The notes under the pieces are model-generated. The model did no database searches and was not told where the DNA came from. It saw only the letters and a list, made by a program, of their open reading frames with translations. Below, piece by piece: positions 7,823 to 15,347 of a stretch of 27,861 nucleotides of DNA (its first letter is position 1; the number at the start of each line of letters is the position of its first letter). Origin of the DNA: CAZGUH01 sp964529005. GTDB taxonomy: Bacteria > Actinomycetota > Acidimicrobiia > Acidimicrobiales > Ilumatobacteraceae. Location of the stretch: NCBI GenBank assembly GCA_964529005.1, contig CAZGUH010000046.1, positions 1 through 27,861 of the forward strand, in the 5' to 3' direction. Position numbers and translations under genes: made by a program.

Positions 7823-8308
7823 ATGACCGTTTCGGTAGGTGACAAGGTTCCCGACGTCGAGGTTCACGTGCTCGGCGCCGACGGGAGGCCGCAGTCGGTG
7901 CGCACGGGTGACGTGCTCGGCAGTGGGCGCGTCGTGCTGTTCGCTGTTCCGGGGGCCTTCACTCCGGGTTGTTCGAAGGTGCATCTCCCCGGATACGTGC
8001 AGCGCGCGGACGAGCTGCACGCGAGCGGCGTCGACAAGATCGTCTGTGTCGCGGTGAACGACGCATGGGTGATCGACCAGTGGGCGACCTCGCAAGGGGT
8101 GGGAGACAAGATCGTGATGCTCGCCGACGGCAGCGGCTCCTTCGCCAAGGCGATGGGGCTCCAGTTCGACGGCAGCGCAGTCGGGCTCGGCGTTCGATCG
8201 CAGCGCTACTCGGCGCTGATCGAAGACGGAACGATCACGCAGCTGAACGTCGAGTCGAGCCCGGGGGTCGACGTCAGCTCCTGCGAAACGATGCTCAAGC
8301 AACTCTGA
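7823..8308 (+). CDS. Peroxiredoxin, Prx5/redoxin type
   Basis: 161 residues from ATG 7823 with GGAGGG (7811-7816) 6 nt upstream. The peroxidatic motif PGAFTPGCSKVHLPGYV contains Cys50. Cys75 (KIVCVAVND) and Cys154 (SSCETMLKQL) sit at the positions of the other two cysteines of atypical 2-Cys Prx5 enzymes, and an Arg near 128 (RSQRYS) completes the active site. Prx5 enzymes reduce hydrogen peroxide and organic hydroperoxides using thioredoxin or glutathione partners; none is encoded nearby. Within a cluster with two flavin oxygenase-type proteins, it may detoxify peroxide from uncoupled flavin turnover (inference). It begins a tight group with cupin, crotonase and cupin genes. Confidence 0.92.
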   Translation: MTVSVGDKVPDVEVHVLGADGRPQSVRTGDVLGSGRVVLFAVPGAFTPGCSKVHLPGYVQRADELHASGVDKIVCVAVNDAWVIDQWATSQGVGDKIVMLADGSGSFAKAMGLQFDGSAVGLGVRSQRYSALIEDGTITQLNVESSPGVDVSSCETMLKQL

Positions 8309-8326
8309 GGCGAGAGGAGCGCGGCC

Positions 8327-8854
8327 GTGGCGTACATCAAGATGGACGAGCCGGAGTACTGGAAGGTTCCGCCTCGCCTCCAGAGCATGCAAGACCTTCG
8401 TCGCGATCGTGGGAGGTCGAAGCAGTTCGTGTTGGGCGATCCGAACGACGACCGGGCAGCAGCGGGACTGATCTCGGAGTTCCCGCCTCTCTATCCGCTG
8501 CTGCGCCATGCGCACGACTCCCATTCCATCAGCCTGGTTCTGAAGGGTTCCATCCATGCCGACGGAAAGGTCCTCTACCCGGGTGACGGCATGACCGCTG
8601 ACCCTGACGAGTTCTACGGTCCGTGGGTCACCGGACCGGACGGATGCACCGTCGTGGAGTTCTTCGGAGCGCTCACCGGATTGCTCCGGGGGATCTTCCA
8701 GAAGAAGGACGGTGAGATCTTCGACGTCGATGCGCTCACGTCACTGCCCAAGGGAACGTCGGCTCCCACCGCGGACGAGATCTCAGGGAGCGAGCACCTC
8801 GGCGAGCTGACGGCTGCTGCGAAGGCCCAAGCCTCGGCGCGAAAGGACGCGTGA
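8327..8854 (+). CDS. Cupin-fold protein, paralog 1
   Basis: 175 residues from GTG 8327, with GAGAGGAG (8312-8319) 7 nt upstream. No assigned function that I recognise. The central region RHAHDSHSISLVLKGSI followed by KVLYPGDGMTADP and EFFG resembles a small beta-barrel cupin: a His-rich metal-binding strand, then the GDG turn and a second strand. No signal peptide or membrane segment is seen. The N-terminal half is almost the same as the protein at 9840-10364; by hand I count about 30 differences in the first 140 residues. The C-terminal 35 residues have diverged. The two copies flank a crotonase gene. Possible roles are a metal-dependent dioxygenase or isomerase, or a sensor or stabiliser of the neighbouring enzyme. 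Confidence 0.82.
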   Translation: MAYIKMDEPEYWKVPPRLQSMQDLRRDRGRSKQFVLGDPNDDRAAAGLISEFPPLYPLLRHAHDSHSISLVLKGSIHADGKVLYPGDGMTADPDEFYGPWVTGPDGCTVVEFFGALTGLLRGIFQKKDGEIFDVDALTSLPKGTSAPTADEISGSEHLGELTAAAKAQASARKDA

Positions 8855-8857
8855 GCG

Positions 8858-9775
8858 ATGGACACACAGGGGTCGGGAGCATCCGACGCGTACATGCCGG
8901 CCGTCGACGTGGAGGTCAAGGACCAGGTTGCGACGGTTCGCCTTCTCACTCGCTCGCAGTGGATGAGGAAAACCGGCATCACACCGGAGACGTTCGCGAC
9001 GCTCGAGCGCGCATGGGAGATCCATTCCGACCTCGCAGCGGCGCTCCAGCAACTCCGCGACGACGCGGACGTGCGGGTGGTCGTGATCACGGGGGCGGAG
9101 GACGGGCTGTTCCTTTCTGCCACAGAGCCGGGCCGTTCACCGGAGGAGACCGCCAAGACATCGGCACTCGGCAGGTCGGAACAGCTCTACGACGTGTTCA
9201 TGGGTGTGGTTCGCCACACCCAGGTGGCGATCGAGATGGAGAAGCCGCTCATCGCCCGCGTGAACGGCGACGCGATCGGTGTCGGCCAGAGCATCATGTT
9301 CCAGTGCGACCTGATCGTCGCACGCGAGGACGCGATCATCGTCGACCCGCACATGGGTCCCGAAGAGTGGCCCCCTGAGCTCGGGCCGGACCTCGCGCCG
9401 TACATCGCGGCATACCCCAGCAGCTCGACCGACACGATCATCGGGGTTCCGCCGGGCGACGGCGGCGCCGCGCTCGTGCCGCTGTATCTCTCGCCGGCGA
9501 AGGCCAAGGAGTACCTGATGCTCGGCAAGCCGTACACCGCGAAGGACATGGCGCAACTCGGGGTCATCAACTACGCGGTGCCGATGAGCCAACTCGACAC
9601 GATCGTCGACGATCTCGTGCGCCGACTCCTCCGGCGCTCTCCGGAGTCTCTCGCTCTCACCAAGAGAGCGGTCAACCGGCGAATGGCGCAACAGGTCAAC
9701 CTCACGATGGACGCCGCAGCCGGTTATCAGTGGCTGAGCATCCTGCGAGCGAAATCCCGGGTCAAGACGACATGA
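8858..9775 (+). CDS. Crotonase-superfamily (enoyl-CoA hydratase/isomerase-like) protein with atypical active site
   Basis: 305 residues from ATG 8858, only 3 nt after the cupin stop. Crotonase landmarks are VRVVVITGAEDGLFLSA (oxyanion strand), KPLIARVNGDAIGVGQSI with CDLIVA, and the C-terminal AKEYLMLGKPYTAKDMAQLGVINYAVP plus TKRAVN. The two glutamates used for water addition by true hydratases (rat Glu144 and Glu164) appear replaced by Ser145 and His165. An insertion of about 27 residues (roughly 167-195, PEEWPPELGP to SSSTD) precedes GVPPGDGG. It therefore probably does not do classical hydration; decarboxylation, isomerisation, thioester hydrolysis or C-C cleavage of a CoA ester are alternatives. 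It lies between two near-identical cupin genes, implying a conserved functional unit. Confidence 0.9.
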   Translation: MDTQGSGASDAYMPAVDVEVKDQVATVRLLTRSQWMRKTGITPETFATLERAWEIHSDLAAALQQLRDDADVRVVVITGAEDGLFLSATEPGRSPEETAKTSALGRSEQLYDVFMGVVRHTQVAIEMEKPLIARVNGDAIGVGQSIMFQCDLIVAREDAIIVDPHMGPEEWPPELGPDLAPYIAAYPSSSTDTIIGVPPGDGGAALVPLYLSPAKAKEYLMLGKPYTAKDMAQLGVINYAVPMSQLDTIVDDLVRRLLRRSPESLALTKRAVNRRMAQQVNLTMDAAAGYQWLSILRAKSRVKTT

Positions 9776-9839
9776 CCCCGAACGCGCGCTCCGTCTCGAA
9801 TCACGACCAGACACAGAATCCAAGCGAGAAGGGTTGGAC

Positions 9840-10364
9840 ATGACGTACATCAAGATGGACGAGCCCGAGTACTGGGAGGTTCCCAAGCGGCTCCAGAGCA
9901 TGCAGGACCTTCGTCGCGATCGCGGGCGCTCGAAGCAATTCGTGCTCGGCGACCCCGACGACGACAGCGCGGCTGCTGGCCTCATCTCCGAGCTTCCGGC
10001 TCTGGCTCCGGTGCCCCGGCACGGTCACGATTGCCATTCGCTCACGCTGGTCATCAAGGGGTCCCTGTTCGTCCCGGGGAAGGTGCTCTATCCGGGCGAC
10101 GGGATGACCGCGAATCCGCACGAGATCTACGGTCCCTGGTTCACCGGCCCGGAAGGGTGCACCGTCGTCGAGTTCTTCGGCGCGTTGACCGGATTGATCC
10201 GCGGGTTGTTCGAGAAGAAGAACGGTGAGATCTTCGAGGTCGACGCGCTCACGACACTGCCCTCGGTCGACACGATGCCGGAGTTCTCGCCGGAGGCCAT
10301 GGCCGGGATGGAAATCCTCGACGAGTTGCGCGCGGCGGCGCACGCGGCGGCAGCACAGCGGTGA
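9840..10364 (+). CDS. Cupin-fold protein, paralog 2
   Basis: 174 residues. ATG 9840 is chosen over the in-frame TTG 9834 because AAGGG (9829-9833) then has a normal 6-nt spacing, and because MTYIKMDEPEYW aligns with the start of paralog 1. The metal-ligand region is RHGHDCHSLTLVIKGSL, then KVLYPGDGMTANP and EFFGALTGLIRG. The C-terminus is Ala-rich (LRAAAHAAAAQR) and differs from paralog 1. It most likely arose by duplication and then diverged around the barrel mouth (the segment between about residues 52 and 80 has most of the changes), which might mean two related ligands or a heterodimer. A hairpin follows the stop codon. Function unknown. Confidence 0.82.
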   Translation: MTYIKMDEPEYWEVPKRLQSMQDLRRDRGRSKQFVLGDPDDDSAAAGLISELPALAPVPRHGHDCHSLTLVIKGSLFVPGKVLYPGDGMTANPHEIYGPWFTGPEGCTVVEFFGALTGLIRGLFEKKNGEIFEVDALTTLPSVDTMPEFSPEAMAGMEILDELRAAAHAAAAQR

Positions 10365-10370
10365 GCGCTC

Positions 10371-10416
10371 CGTCGGGTCCGGATCGTCCGTCGACGCGGC
10401 CGACCCGGACCCGACG
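10371..10416 (+). terminator. Perfect 12-bp inverted repeat after cupin 2
   Basis: Arms CGTCGGGTCCGG (10371-10382) and CCGGACCCGACG (10405-10416), with a 22-nt loop. There is no T-run, so it is a GC-rich terminator or a processing or attenuation hairpin. It lies in the 110-nt gap before the D-aminoacylase-type gene, which has a good ribosome-binding site of its own. Confidence 0.5.
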
Positions 10417-10474
10417 ACGCGGGACGTGACGAACAGCAGCCCATACGGCTCGCAGACGTGATGGGGGAGGGATC

Positions 10475-12217
10475 ATGATCGACACCCTGTTGGTGGGGGG
10501 AACCGTCGTCGACGGCTCGGGTGGTCCCGGCTGCCAGGCGGACGTGGCGATCCACGACGGCCGGATCGTGTCGATCGGCGGACCCGAGACCCGACAGGAA
10601 CCGGCACGGGCCACGATCGACGTCACCGGGTTGGTCGTCGCGCCCGGCTTCGTCGACATCCACACGCACTACGACGCCCAGCTCTTCTGGGATGCCACGG
10701 CGAGCCCCTCGCCGCTGCATGGAGTCACCTCGGTCATCGGCGGAAACTGCGGATTCACGTTGGCGCCGGTGGGCCCGCGCGACGCCGACTACATGATGCG
10801 ACTCATGGCGCGGGTCGAGGGCATGCCGTTGGAGGCGCTGGAGGCGGGCCTCTCGTGGGACTGGTCGTCGTTCCCCGAATGGTGGTCGCGCCTCACCGCG
10901 CGACCGCTTGCCGTGAACGCAGGATTCCTCGTCGGGCATTCCGCATTGCGCCGCGCTGCGATGGGCGATGCCGCGACGTCGGAGCCGGCGACCACCGCGC
11001 AGGTGGCGGAGATGGTCCGGCTCGCTCATGCGGCGATGGCGGCAGGGGCACTGGGGTTCTCGACCTCGCAGTCGCACTCGCACCACGACGGGGCGGGGCG
11101 GCCCGTCCCGTCGCGGGCCGCGACCCGGGACGAGCTGCTCGCGCTCGCGGCAGCGGTTCGCGACCATCCGGGGACGACGCTGGAGACGATCGTGGCCGGA
11201 ACGGTGACCGGCCTCACCGACGACGAGGTCGACCTGATGACGACGATGTCGCTGCGTGGCGGGCGGCCGATCAACTGGAACAACGTCGTCGTCGACAGCG
11301 AGAACACGGCGCTCCACGAACACCAGCTCGCGGCGTCGTCCACGGCGGCGGAACGGGGCGCGCGGATCGTCGGCCTCCTGCCGCCGGCTCCGGTGTCGAT
11401 GCGCCTGTCGCTGCGCACCGGGTTCGTCTTCGACGCGTTGCCCGGTTGGGCTCCGATCATCGCGCTCCCGATCGAGGAGCGGATGCGAGCCTTCGCAGAC
11501 CGCGACGTCCAGCGTCGCCTGGCCGAGGGCGCCGCGTCGCCAGAAGCGGGGCTGCGCGGGAAGTTCCTCCATTGGCCGAGCGTGGAGATCGCGGAGACGT
11601 TCAGCGCCGCCAACGCGCGGTACGAGGGCAAGCGTGTCGGCGAGATCGCTCGCGACAAGGGGATGGATCCCTTCGAGGCGCTGATGGAGATCGCGCTCGC
11701 GGACGAGTTGCGCACCGGCCTGGCGCCGCCTGCGTTCGGGAGCTCCGATGCCGACTGGCGACTGCGGGCCCAGCTGCTCACCGACGAGCGGACGATCGCC
11801 GGCGGATCGGACGCTGGCGCGCATGTCGACATGATGTGCGGGTCGGTCTACACCACCTCGCTGCTGGCCGAAGGCGTGCGCGCGCGTGGCTTGCTCCCGC
11901 TGGAAGAAGCGGTGCGCCAGCTCTCCGACGTGCCCGCCCGGCTCTACGGCCTTCGTGAGCGCGGACGCATCGAACACCGGTGGTGGGCGGACCTCGTGGT
12001 CTTCGATCCCGACGCCGTGGCGCCGGCGCGCCAGCGCACCGTGAACGACCTTCCGGGCGGCGCGAGCCGGCTGTATGCGGAGGCGGTCGGCGTGCACCAC
12101 GTCTTCGTGAACGGCGTGGAGGTCGCTCGTCACGGCGAGATGACCGGCAACCTGCCCGGCCGCCACTTCCACTCCGGTTTGGACACCGAGACGATCAGCG
12201 TTCCGGGAGCGTCGTGA
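10475..12217 (+). CDS. Amidohydrolase family 3, D-aminoacylase/N-acyl-D-amino-acid deacylase type
   Basis: 580 residues from ATG 10475 behind GGGGGAGGG. N-terminal urease-type beta-sandwich (TLLVGGTVVDGSG, ADVAIHDGRIVSIG), then the metal motif GFVDIHTHYDAQLFWD (Asp61, His63, His65, Asp67), GGNCGFTLAP with Cys92 at the place of the metal-bridging Cys of D-aminoacylase, FSTSQSHSHHDG, and the C-terminal Asp in GGSDAGAHVDM, with a final sandwich strand HVFVNGVEV. Family members remove acyl groups from N-acyl-D-amino acids or related amides, but many in actinobacterial catabolic clusters are uncharacterised. The next gene, an unrelated family-2 amidohydrolase, starts 37 nt downstream. Specificity is unknown. 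Confidence 0.9.
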   Translation: MIDTLLVGGTVVDGSGGPGCQADVAIHDGRIVSIGGPETRQEPARATIDVTGLVVAPGFVDIHTHYDAQLFWDATASPSPLHGVTSVIGGNCGFTLAPVGPRDADYMMRLMARVEGMPLEALEAGLSWDWSSFPEWWSRLTARPLAVNAGFLVGHSALRRAAMGDAATSEPATTAQVAEMVRLAHAAMAAGALGFSTSQSHSHHDGAGRPVPSRAATRDELLALAAAVRDHPGTTLETIVAGTVTGLTDDEVDLMTTMSLRGGRPINWNNVVVDSENTALHEHQLAASSTAAERGARIVGLLPPAPVSMRLSLRTGFVFDALPGWAPIIALPIEERMRAFADRDVQRRLAEGAASPEAGLRGKFLHWPSVEIAETFSAANARYEGKRVGEIARDKGMDPFEALMEIALADELRTGLAPPAFGSSDADWRLRAQLLTDERTIAGGSDAGAHVDMMCGSVYTTSLLAEGVRARGLLPLEEAVRQLSDVPARLYGLRERGRIEHRWWADLVVFDPDAVAPARQRTVNDLPGGASRLYAEAVGVHHVFVNGVEVARHGEMTGNLPGRHFHSGLDTETISVPGAS

Positions 12218-12254
12218 TGCGGGCCGCAGCGATGTGCCGCGTGAAGGAGGCGCC

Positions 12255-13466
12255 GTGAAGACCGTGCCGATCATCTCCGTCGACGACCATGTCATGGAGC
12301 CGCCCGACCTGTGGCAGAGGCGCCTGCCCGCGAAGTGGCGTGAGTCGGGGCCACGCGTGGTGCGGATGCCGTGGGAGCTCGGCCCCGGGTTCCGCCAGCC
12401 GCTCTTCCGCCCCGCTGCCAGCGGACCCGAAACCGACGGCTGGATCGTCGACGACATCGTGCAGTTGATTCCACGGGCGTTGGCGTTCGCCGGGCAGACG
12501 GCGGCCGAGATGGATGAACGGCCGATCAGCTACGCGGAGATGCGGCCGGGCTGTTACGACGTCAAGGCGCGGTTGAGCGATCTGGACGTCATCAACGTCG
12601 AGAAGTCGCTCTGCTTCCCCAACATCACACGCTTCTGCGGGCAGCTGTTCCTCTGGGTCGGGAACAAGGATCTCGCGCTCGCATGCGTCAAGGCCTACAA
12701 CGACTGGATGGTCGAGGAGTGGGCGGGCGAGAGCGGCGGACGGCTGCTGCCGTTGTGCCTCATCCCGTTGTGGGACGCGCAGGCGGCAGCGGACGAGGTT
12801 CGCCGCAACGCCGCCCGCGGCGTGCGGGCCGTGGCGTTCACCGAGCTCCCCGCTGCGCTCGGGTTGCCGAGCATCCACGACGCCGACGGCTACTGGCTGC
12901 CGTTCATCGAGGCGTGCGACGAGACCTCCACGGTGATCTGCCTGCACATCGGTTCGTCGTCGACGCACGTGACGACGTCGCCCGATGCTCCAGTCTGCGT
13001 TCCCCAAGCGCTGGTGAGCACGAACGCGCAGCTGTGTCTCGCGGACTGGCTGTTCTCGGGGCTCCTCGCCCGCTACCCGCATCTGAAGCTGGCGTTCTCC
13101 GAGAGCCAGATCGGATGGATGCCCTATCTCTTCGAGCGGGTCGACCGGATCTGGCGGAGGGGTCACACGTTCGCCCGCATCCCGGAGACGCTCACCCAAC
13201 CACCGAGCAGCTACGTGAAAGGCCGGATCTTCGGCTGCTTCTTCGAGGACGACTTCGGCCTCGACGTCCGCGAGTCGGTCGGTGTCGACCAGATCACCTT
13301 CGAGAGCGATTATCCCCACCAGGACTCGACGTGGCCGGACACCGCCAACTATGTCGAGCGCATCATGGCCGGTCTGAGCGACGAGGAGCGCTACAAGATC
13401 CTGCGAGGAAACGCGATCCGGATGCTGGACCTTCCCCCCGACGACGCCGCCGTCCATCTGACGTGA
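12255..13466 (+). CDS. Family-2 amidohydrolase, second copy
   Basis: 403 residues. GTG 12255 follows AAGGAGG (12244-12250) closely and gives MKTVPIISVDDHVMEPPDLW; a GTG at 12234 would place the Shine-Dalgarno inside the gene. Metal motif VDDHVMEP (Asp11, His12, Glu15), mid-barrel LHIGSSSTH, LAFSESQIGWMPY, and C-terminal SDYPHQDSTWPD with the catalytic Asp. The DDH variant in place of DxH is shared by a subgroup seen in actinobacteria (from memory). It is clearly diverged from the copies at 1101 and 26459, so a different substrate is likely. It lies between the D-aminoacylase-type gene and the amidase, in an apparent hydrolytic sub-operon. Confidence 0.91.
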   Translation: MKTVPIISVDDHVMEPPDLWQRRLPAKWRESGPRVVRMPWELGPGFRQPLFRPAASGPETDGWIVDDIVQLIPRALAFAGQTAAEMDERPISYAEMRPGCYDVKARLSDLDVINVEKSLCFPNITRFCGQLFLWVGNKDLALACVKAYNDWMVEEWAGESGGRLLPLCLIPLWDAQAAADEVRRNAARGVRAVAFTELPAALGLPSIHDADGYWLPFIEACDETSTVICLHIGSSSTHVTTSPDAPVCVPQALVSTNAQLCLADWLFSGLLARYPHLKLAFSESQIGWMPYLFERVDRIWRRGHTFARIPETLTQPPSSYVKGRIFGCFFEDDFGLDVRESVGVDQITFESDYPHQDSTWPDTANYVERIMAGLSDEERYKILRGNAIRMLDLPPDDAAVHLT

Positions 13467-13515
13467 CGCGCCGGCATCGGAGCCTCGTCGATCCGCCGAT
13501 CCACAGGAGCGAGCC

Positions 13516-15072
13516 GTGTTCGTTGTTCCCGATCTCGACGAGGTGGTGGCCGTCGCCGCGCGTCTGGGCATCCACCTCGGAGCCGACGAGGCCGAGCTGT
13601 ACCGCAAGGGCCTCGTCGCGCAGCTCGAGCAGTTCGACGAGTTCGTCCAATGGCGGGTCACCGAGCACCGTCCGCCCGTCGTCAGCGCCGCGCGCGAACC
13701 GGGCCATCGGCCAACCCCGGAGGAGGACCCGCTCAACGCGTGGATGTGGAAGTGCCACATCACCGGCGCCGACGAAGGTCTTCTGGCCGGCAAGACGGTG
13801 AGCTTCAAGGATCACACGGCCGTCGCAGGCATCCCGCTGACGTTCGGCTCGTTCGCGATGGAGGGTTTCGTCCCGGACTTCGACGCGACCATCGTGACGA
13901 GAGTTCTCGACGCTGGCGGCACGGTCGTCGGCAAGAACGTGATGGACGGGTTCTCCGGAGGGTTCGGCTTTGGCGGCGGCATCGGCGACTACGGCCGAGC
14001 CCGCAACCCGCACAATCCCGACCACCTGACGGGCGGGTCGTCGACCGGCTCTGCCGCTGCTCTGGCGGCGGGCGAAGTCGACATCTCGTTCGGGGGCGAT
14101 CAGGGCGGGTCGATCCGCATCCCGGCCGCGCTGTGCGGGATCGTCGGCCTCAAGCCGACGTTCGGGTTGGTGTCGCACTTCGGCGTCGCGTTCGGGTCGG
14201 AGCAGAGCGTCGACTTCACGGGGCCGATGGCACGCACCGTGGAGGACGTCGCCGCGGCGCTCGACGCAGTCGCCGGGTTCGACGGTCTGGACCCGCGCCA
14301 GGGACGCGACGTCCCCGAACGCGTCGACACGAGCAGCGCTCTGGGCCACGGGGTGACGGGCGTCCGCATCGGCGTCGTCGACGAGGGCTTCGACGGCGCC
14401 GACGACGACGTGCGGGAGCTGGTCCTGGCGGCCGTCGACGTGTTGGGCGCAGGAGGCGCCGCTGTCTCGAACGTGTCGATCCCCCGGCACCTCGACGCCA
14501 ACCGAGCGGCGATGGCTCTGGGGCCCGAGGGGGCTCGTGCGATCTTCGAGACGGGGCTGTTCGGCGCGTTCGCCAAGACGTACTATCCCGCCGACCTCGT
14601 CGCAGCGGTGAACGCCATGTGGGCCACCCATGCGGACGTCCTCGCGCCGCGCAACAAGCTGAGCCTCCTGGTCGCCGAGTTCAGCCGGCGCAACTTCGGC
14701 GGGCGTGTCTACGCCAAGGCGCACAACATGCGGCCGACGTTCGTGAAGGCGTACGACGACGCCCTCGCCGAGGTCGACGTCCTCGTCATGCCGACCTGTC
14801 TCGTGAAGGCGCCGAAGTACGAGCGGCCGGATGGTCATCTCGCGCGGGTCGAGGAGAATCTGGCCACGCCGACTGCGCGGACGCTGGCACGTAACACCAA
14901 GCCGTTCAACTACACCGGTCACCCAGCGCTGGCGATGCCATGCGGCAAGTCGGATGGGCTGCCTGTGAGCTTCCAGCTCGTCGGCCGGGCGTTCGACGAC
15001 GCGCAGCTCCTGCGCGTGGCCTACGCCTACGAGCACCTTGTCGACTGGGGCGAGATCGTCGGCCTGGGATGA
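13516..15072 (+). CDS. Amidase, amidase-signature family (nitrile-pathway/AmdA-like)
   Basis: 518 residues from GTG 13516 with AGGAG (13505-13509) 6 nt upstream. The Ser-cisSer-Lys triad is present: Lys98 (VSFKDH), Ser175 (LTGGSSTGSA) and nucleophile Ser199 (GGDQGGSIRIPAALCG). An extra N-terminal helical domain (residues 1-75) and the GGDQGGSIRIP wording, where many amidases have GTDTGGS, resemble the stereoselective amidases found with nitrile hydratase in Rhodococcus. No nitrile hydratase genes occur here. It hydrolyses a carboxamide to acid plus ammonia; the acid could feed the CoA ligase at 19615 (inference). It is the last gene before the 271-nt gap that holds the ABC-operon promoter. 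Confidence 0.93.
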   Translation: MFVVPDLDEVVAVAARLGIHLGADEAELYRKGLVAQLEQFDEFVQWRVTEHRPPVVSAAREPGHRPTPEEDPLNAWMWKCHITGADEGLLAGKTVSFKDHTAVAGIPLTFGSFAMEGFVPDFDATIVTRVLDAGGTVVGKNVMDGFSGGFGFGGGIGDYGRARNPHNPDHLTGGSSTGSAAALAAGEVDISFGGDQGGSIRIPAALCGIVGLKPTFGLVSHFGVAFGSEQSVDFTGPMARTVEDVAAALDAVAGFDGLDPRQGRDVPERVDTSSALGHGVTGVRIGVVDEGFDGADDDVRELVLAAVDVLGAGGAAVSNVSIPRHLDANRAAMALGPEGARAIFETGLFGAFAKTYYPADLVAAVNAMWATHADVLAPRNKLSLLVAEFSRRNFGGRVYAKAHNMRPTFVKAYDDALAEVDVLVMPTCLVKAPKYERPDGHLARVEENLATPTARTLARNTKPFNYTGHPALAMPCGKSDGLPVSFQLVGRAFDDAQLLRVAYAYEHLVDWGEIVGLG

Positions 15073-15120
15073 CCCGAGGCGCGATCGCGCGGCGATCGAC
15101 CGGCAGCGCGATTTCTTCTG

Positions 15121-15150
15121 GTACTTGACATTATGTCCCTGTCGTATAAT
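15121..15150 (+). promoter_or_regulatory. Shared promoter/operator element, copy 2 (ABC importer operon)
   Basis: GTACTTGACATTATGTCCC (15121-15139) continuing into TGTCG and a perfect TATAAT (15145-15150). GACATTATGTC is an 11-bp palindrome. The distance from TTGACA to TATAAT is 14 nt, as in copy 1. An expected transcript would start near 15157 and have a leader of about 185 nt before the permease. Confidence 0.6.
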
Positions 15151-15203
15151 CTGATGGTCGTTGCGACAACGCCCGTATCGCAAGGTGATTCGGGGGGAGT
15201 TGT

Positions 15204-15225
15204 TCGCTGTCGCTCGCACGGGGGT
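15204..15225 (+). repeat. 22-nt leader element shared with the hydrolase operon (3066-3087)
   Basis: The two stretches match at 19 of 22 positions; both begin TCGCTGTCG and end GGGGGT. In the hydrolase leader the G-run is the ribosome-binding site of the gene at 3094. Here it lies 120 nt before the permease, followed by a short CGCAC-GGGG-GTGCG stem. Confidence 0.6.
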
Positions 15226-15275
15226 GCGGCCTCCAGAACCGTCCAATACACGTCAGGTTGGTGAGGGGCACACGG

Positions 15276-15347
15276 ATGCCTACCGGGAATGTTGGGTTGT
15301 ATCCCTCCACGATGACTGAGCCTGCGCGGCTGAAGGGGTGTCGGTGA
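15276..15347 (+). CDS. Possible 23-residue leader peptide ahead of ABC permease
   Basis: ATG 15276 is preceded by GAGGGG (15263-15268) with 7-nt spacing. It reads MPTGNVGLYPSTMTEPARLK then GCR and stops at TGA 15345-15347, overlapping the permease GTG (15344) as GTGA. This layout fits translational coupling or a regulatory leader peptide. The peptide resembles nothing I recognise and has no run of a single amino acid that would suggest attenuation. Chance occurrence cannot be excluded for so short a frame. Confidence 0.4.
   Translation: MPTGNVGLYPSTMTEPARLKGCR

Noticed and set aside
10127..15246. Very long open frames on the minus strand (for example 10127-12457, 12195-13808, 13363-15246)
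   Set aside because: They lie antisense to clear enzyme genes, are rich in Arg/Gly/Pro, and show no recognisable motifs. Such frames are expected in GC-rich DNA with strong third-position bias.
15154..15264. A 36-codon frame (MVVATTPVSQGDS...) in the ABC leader
   Set aside because: Its ATG is only 3 nt after the TATAAT box, so it would precede the expected transcript start, and it has no ribosome-binding site.
15073..15343. Known riboswitch class in the ABC leader
   Set aside because: Only a short CGCAC-GTGCG stem and the repeated element are visible. I could not match the conserved core of TPP, cobalamin or other common riboswitches.
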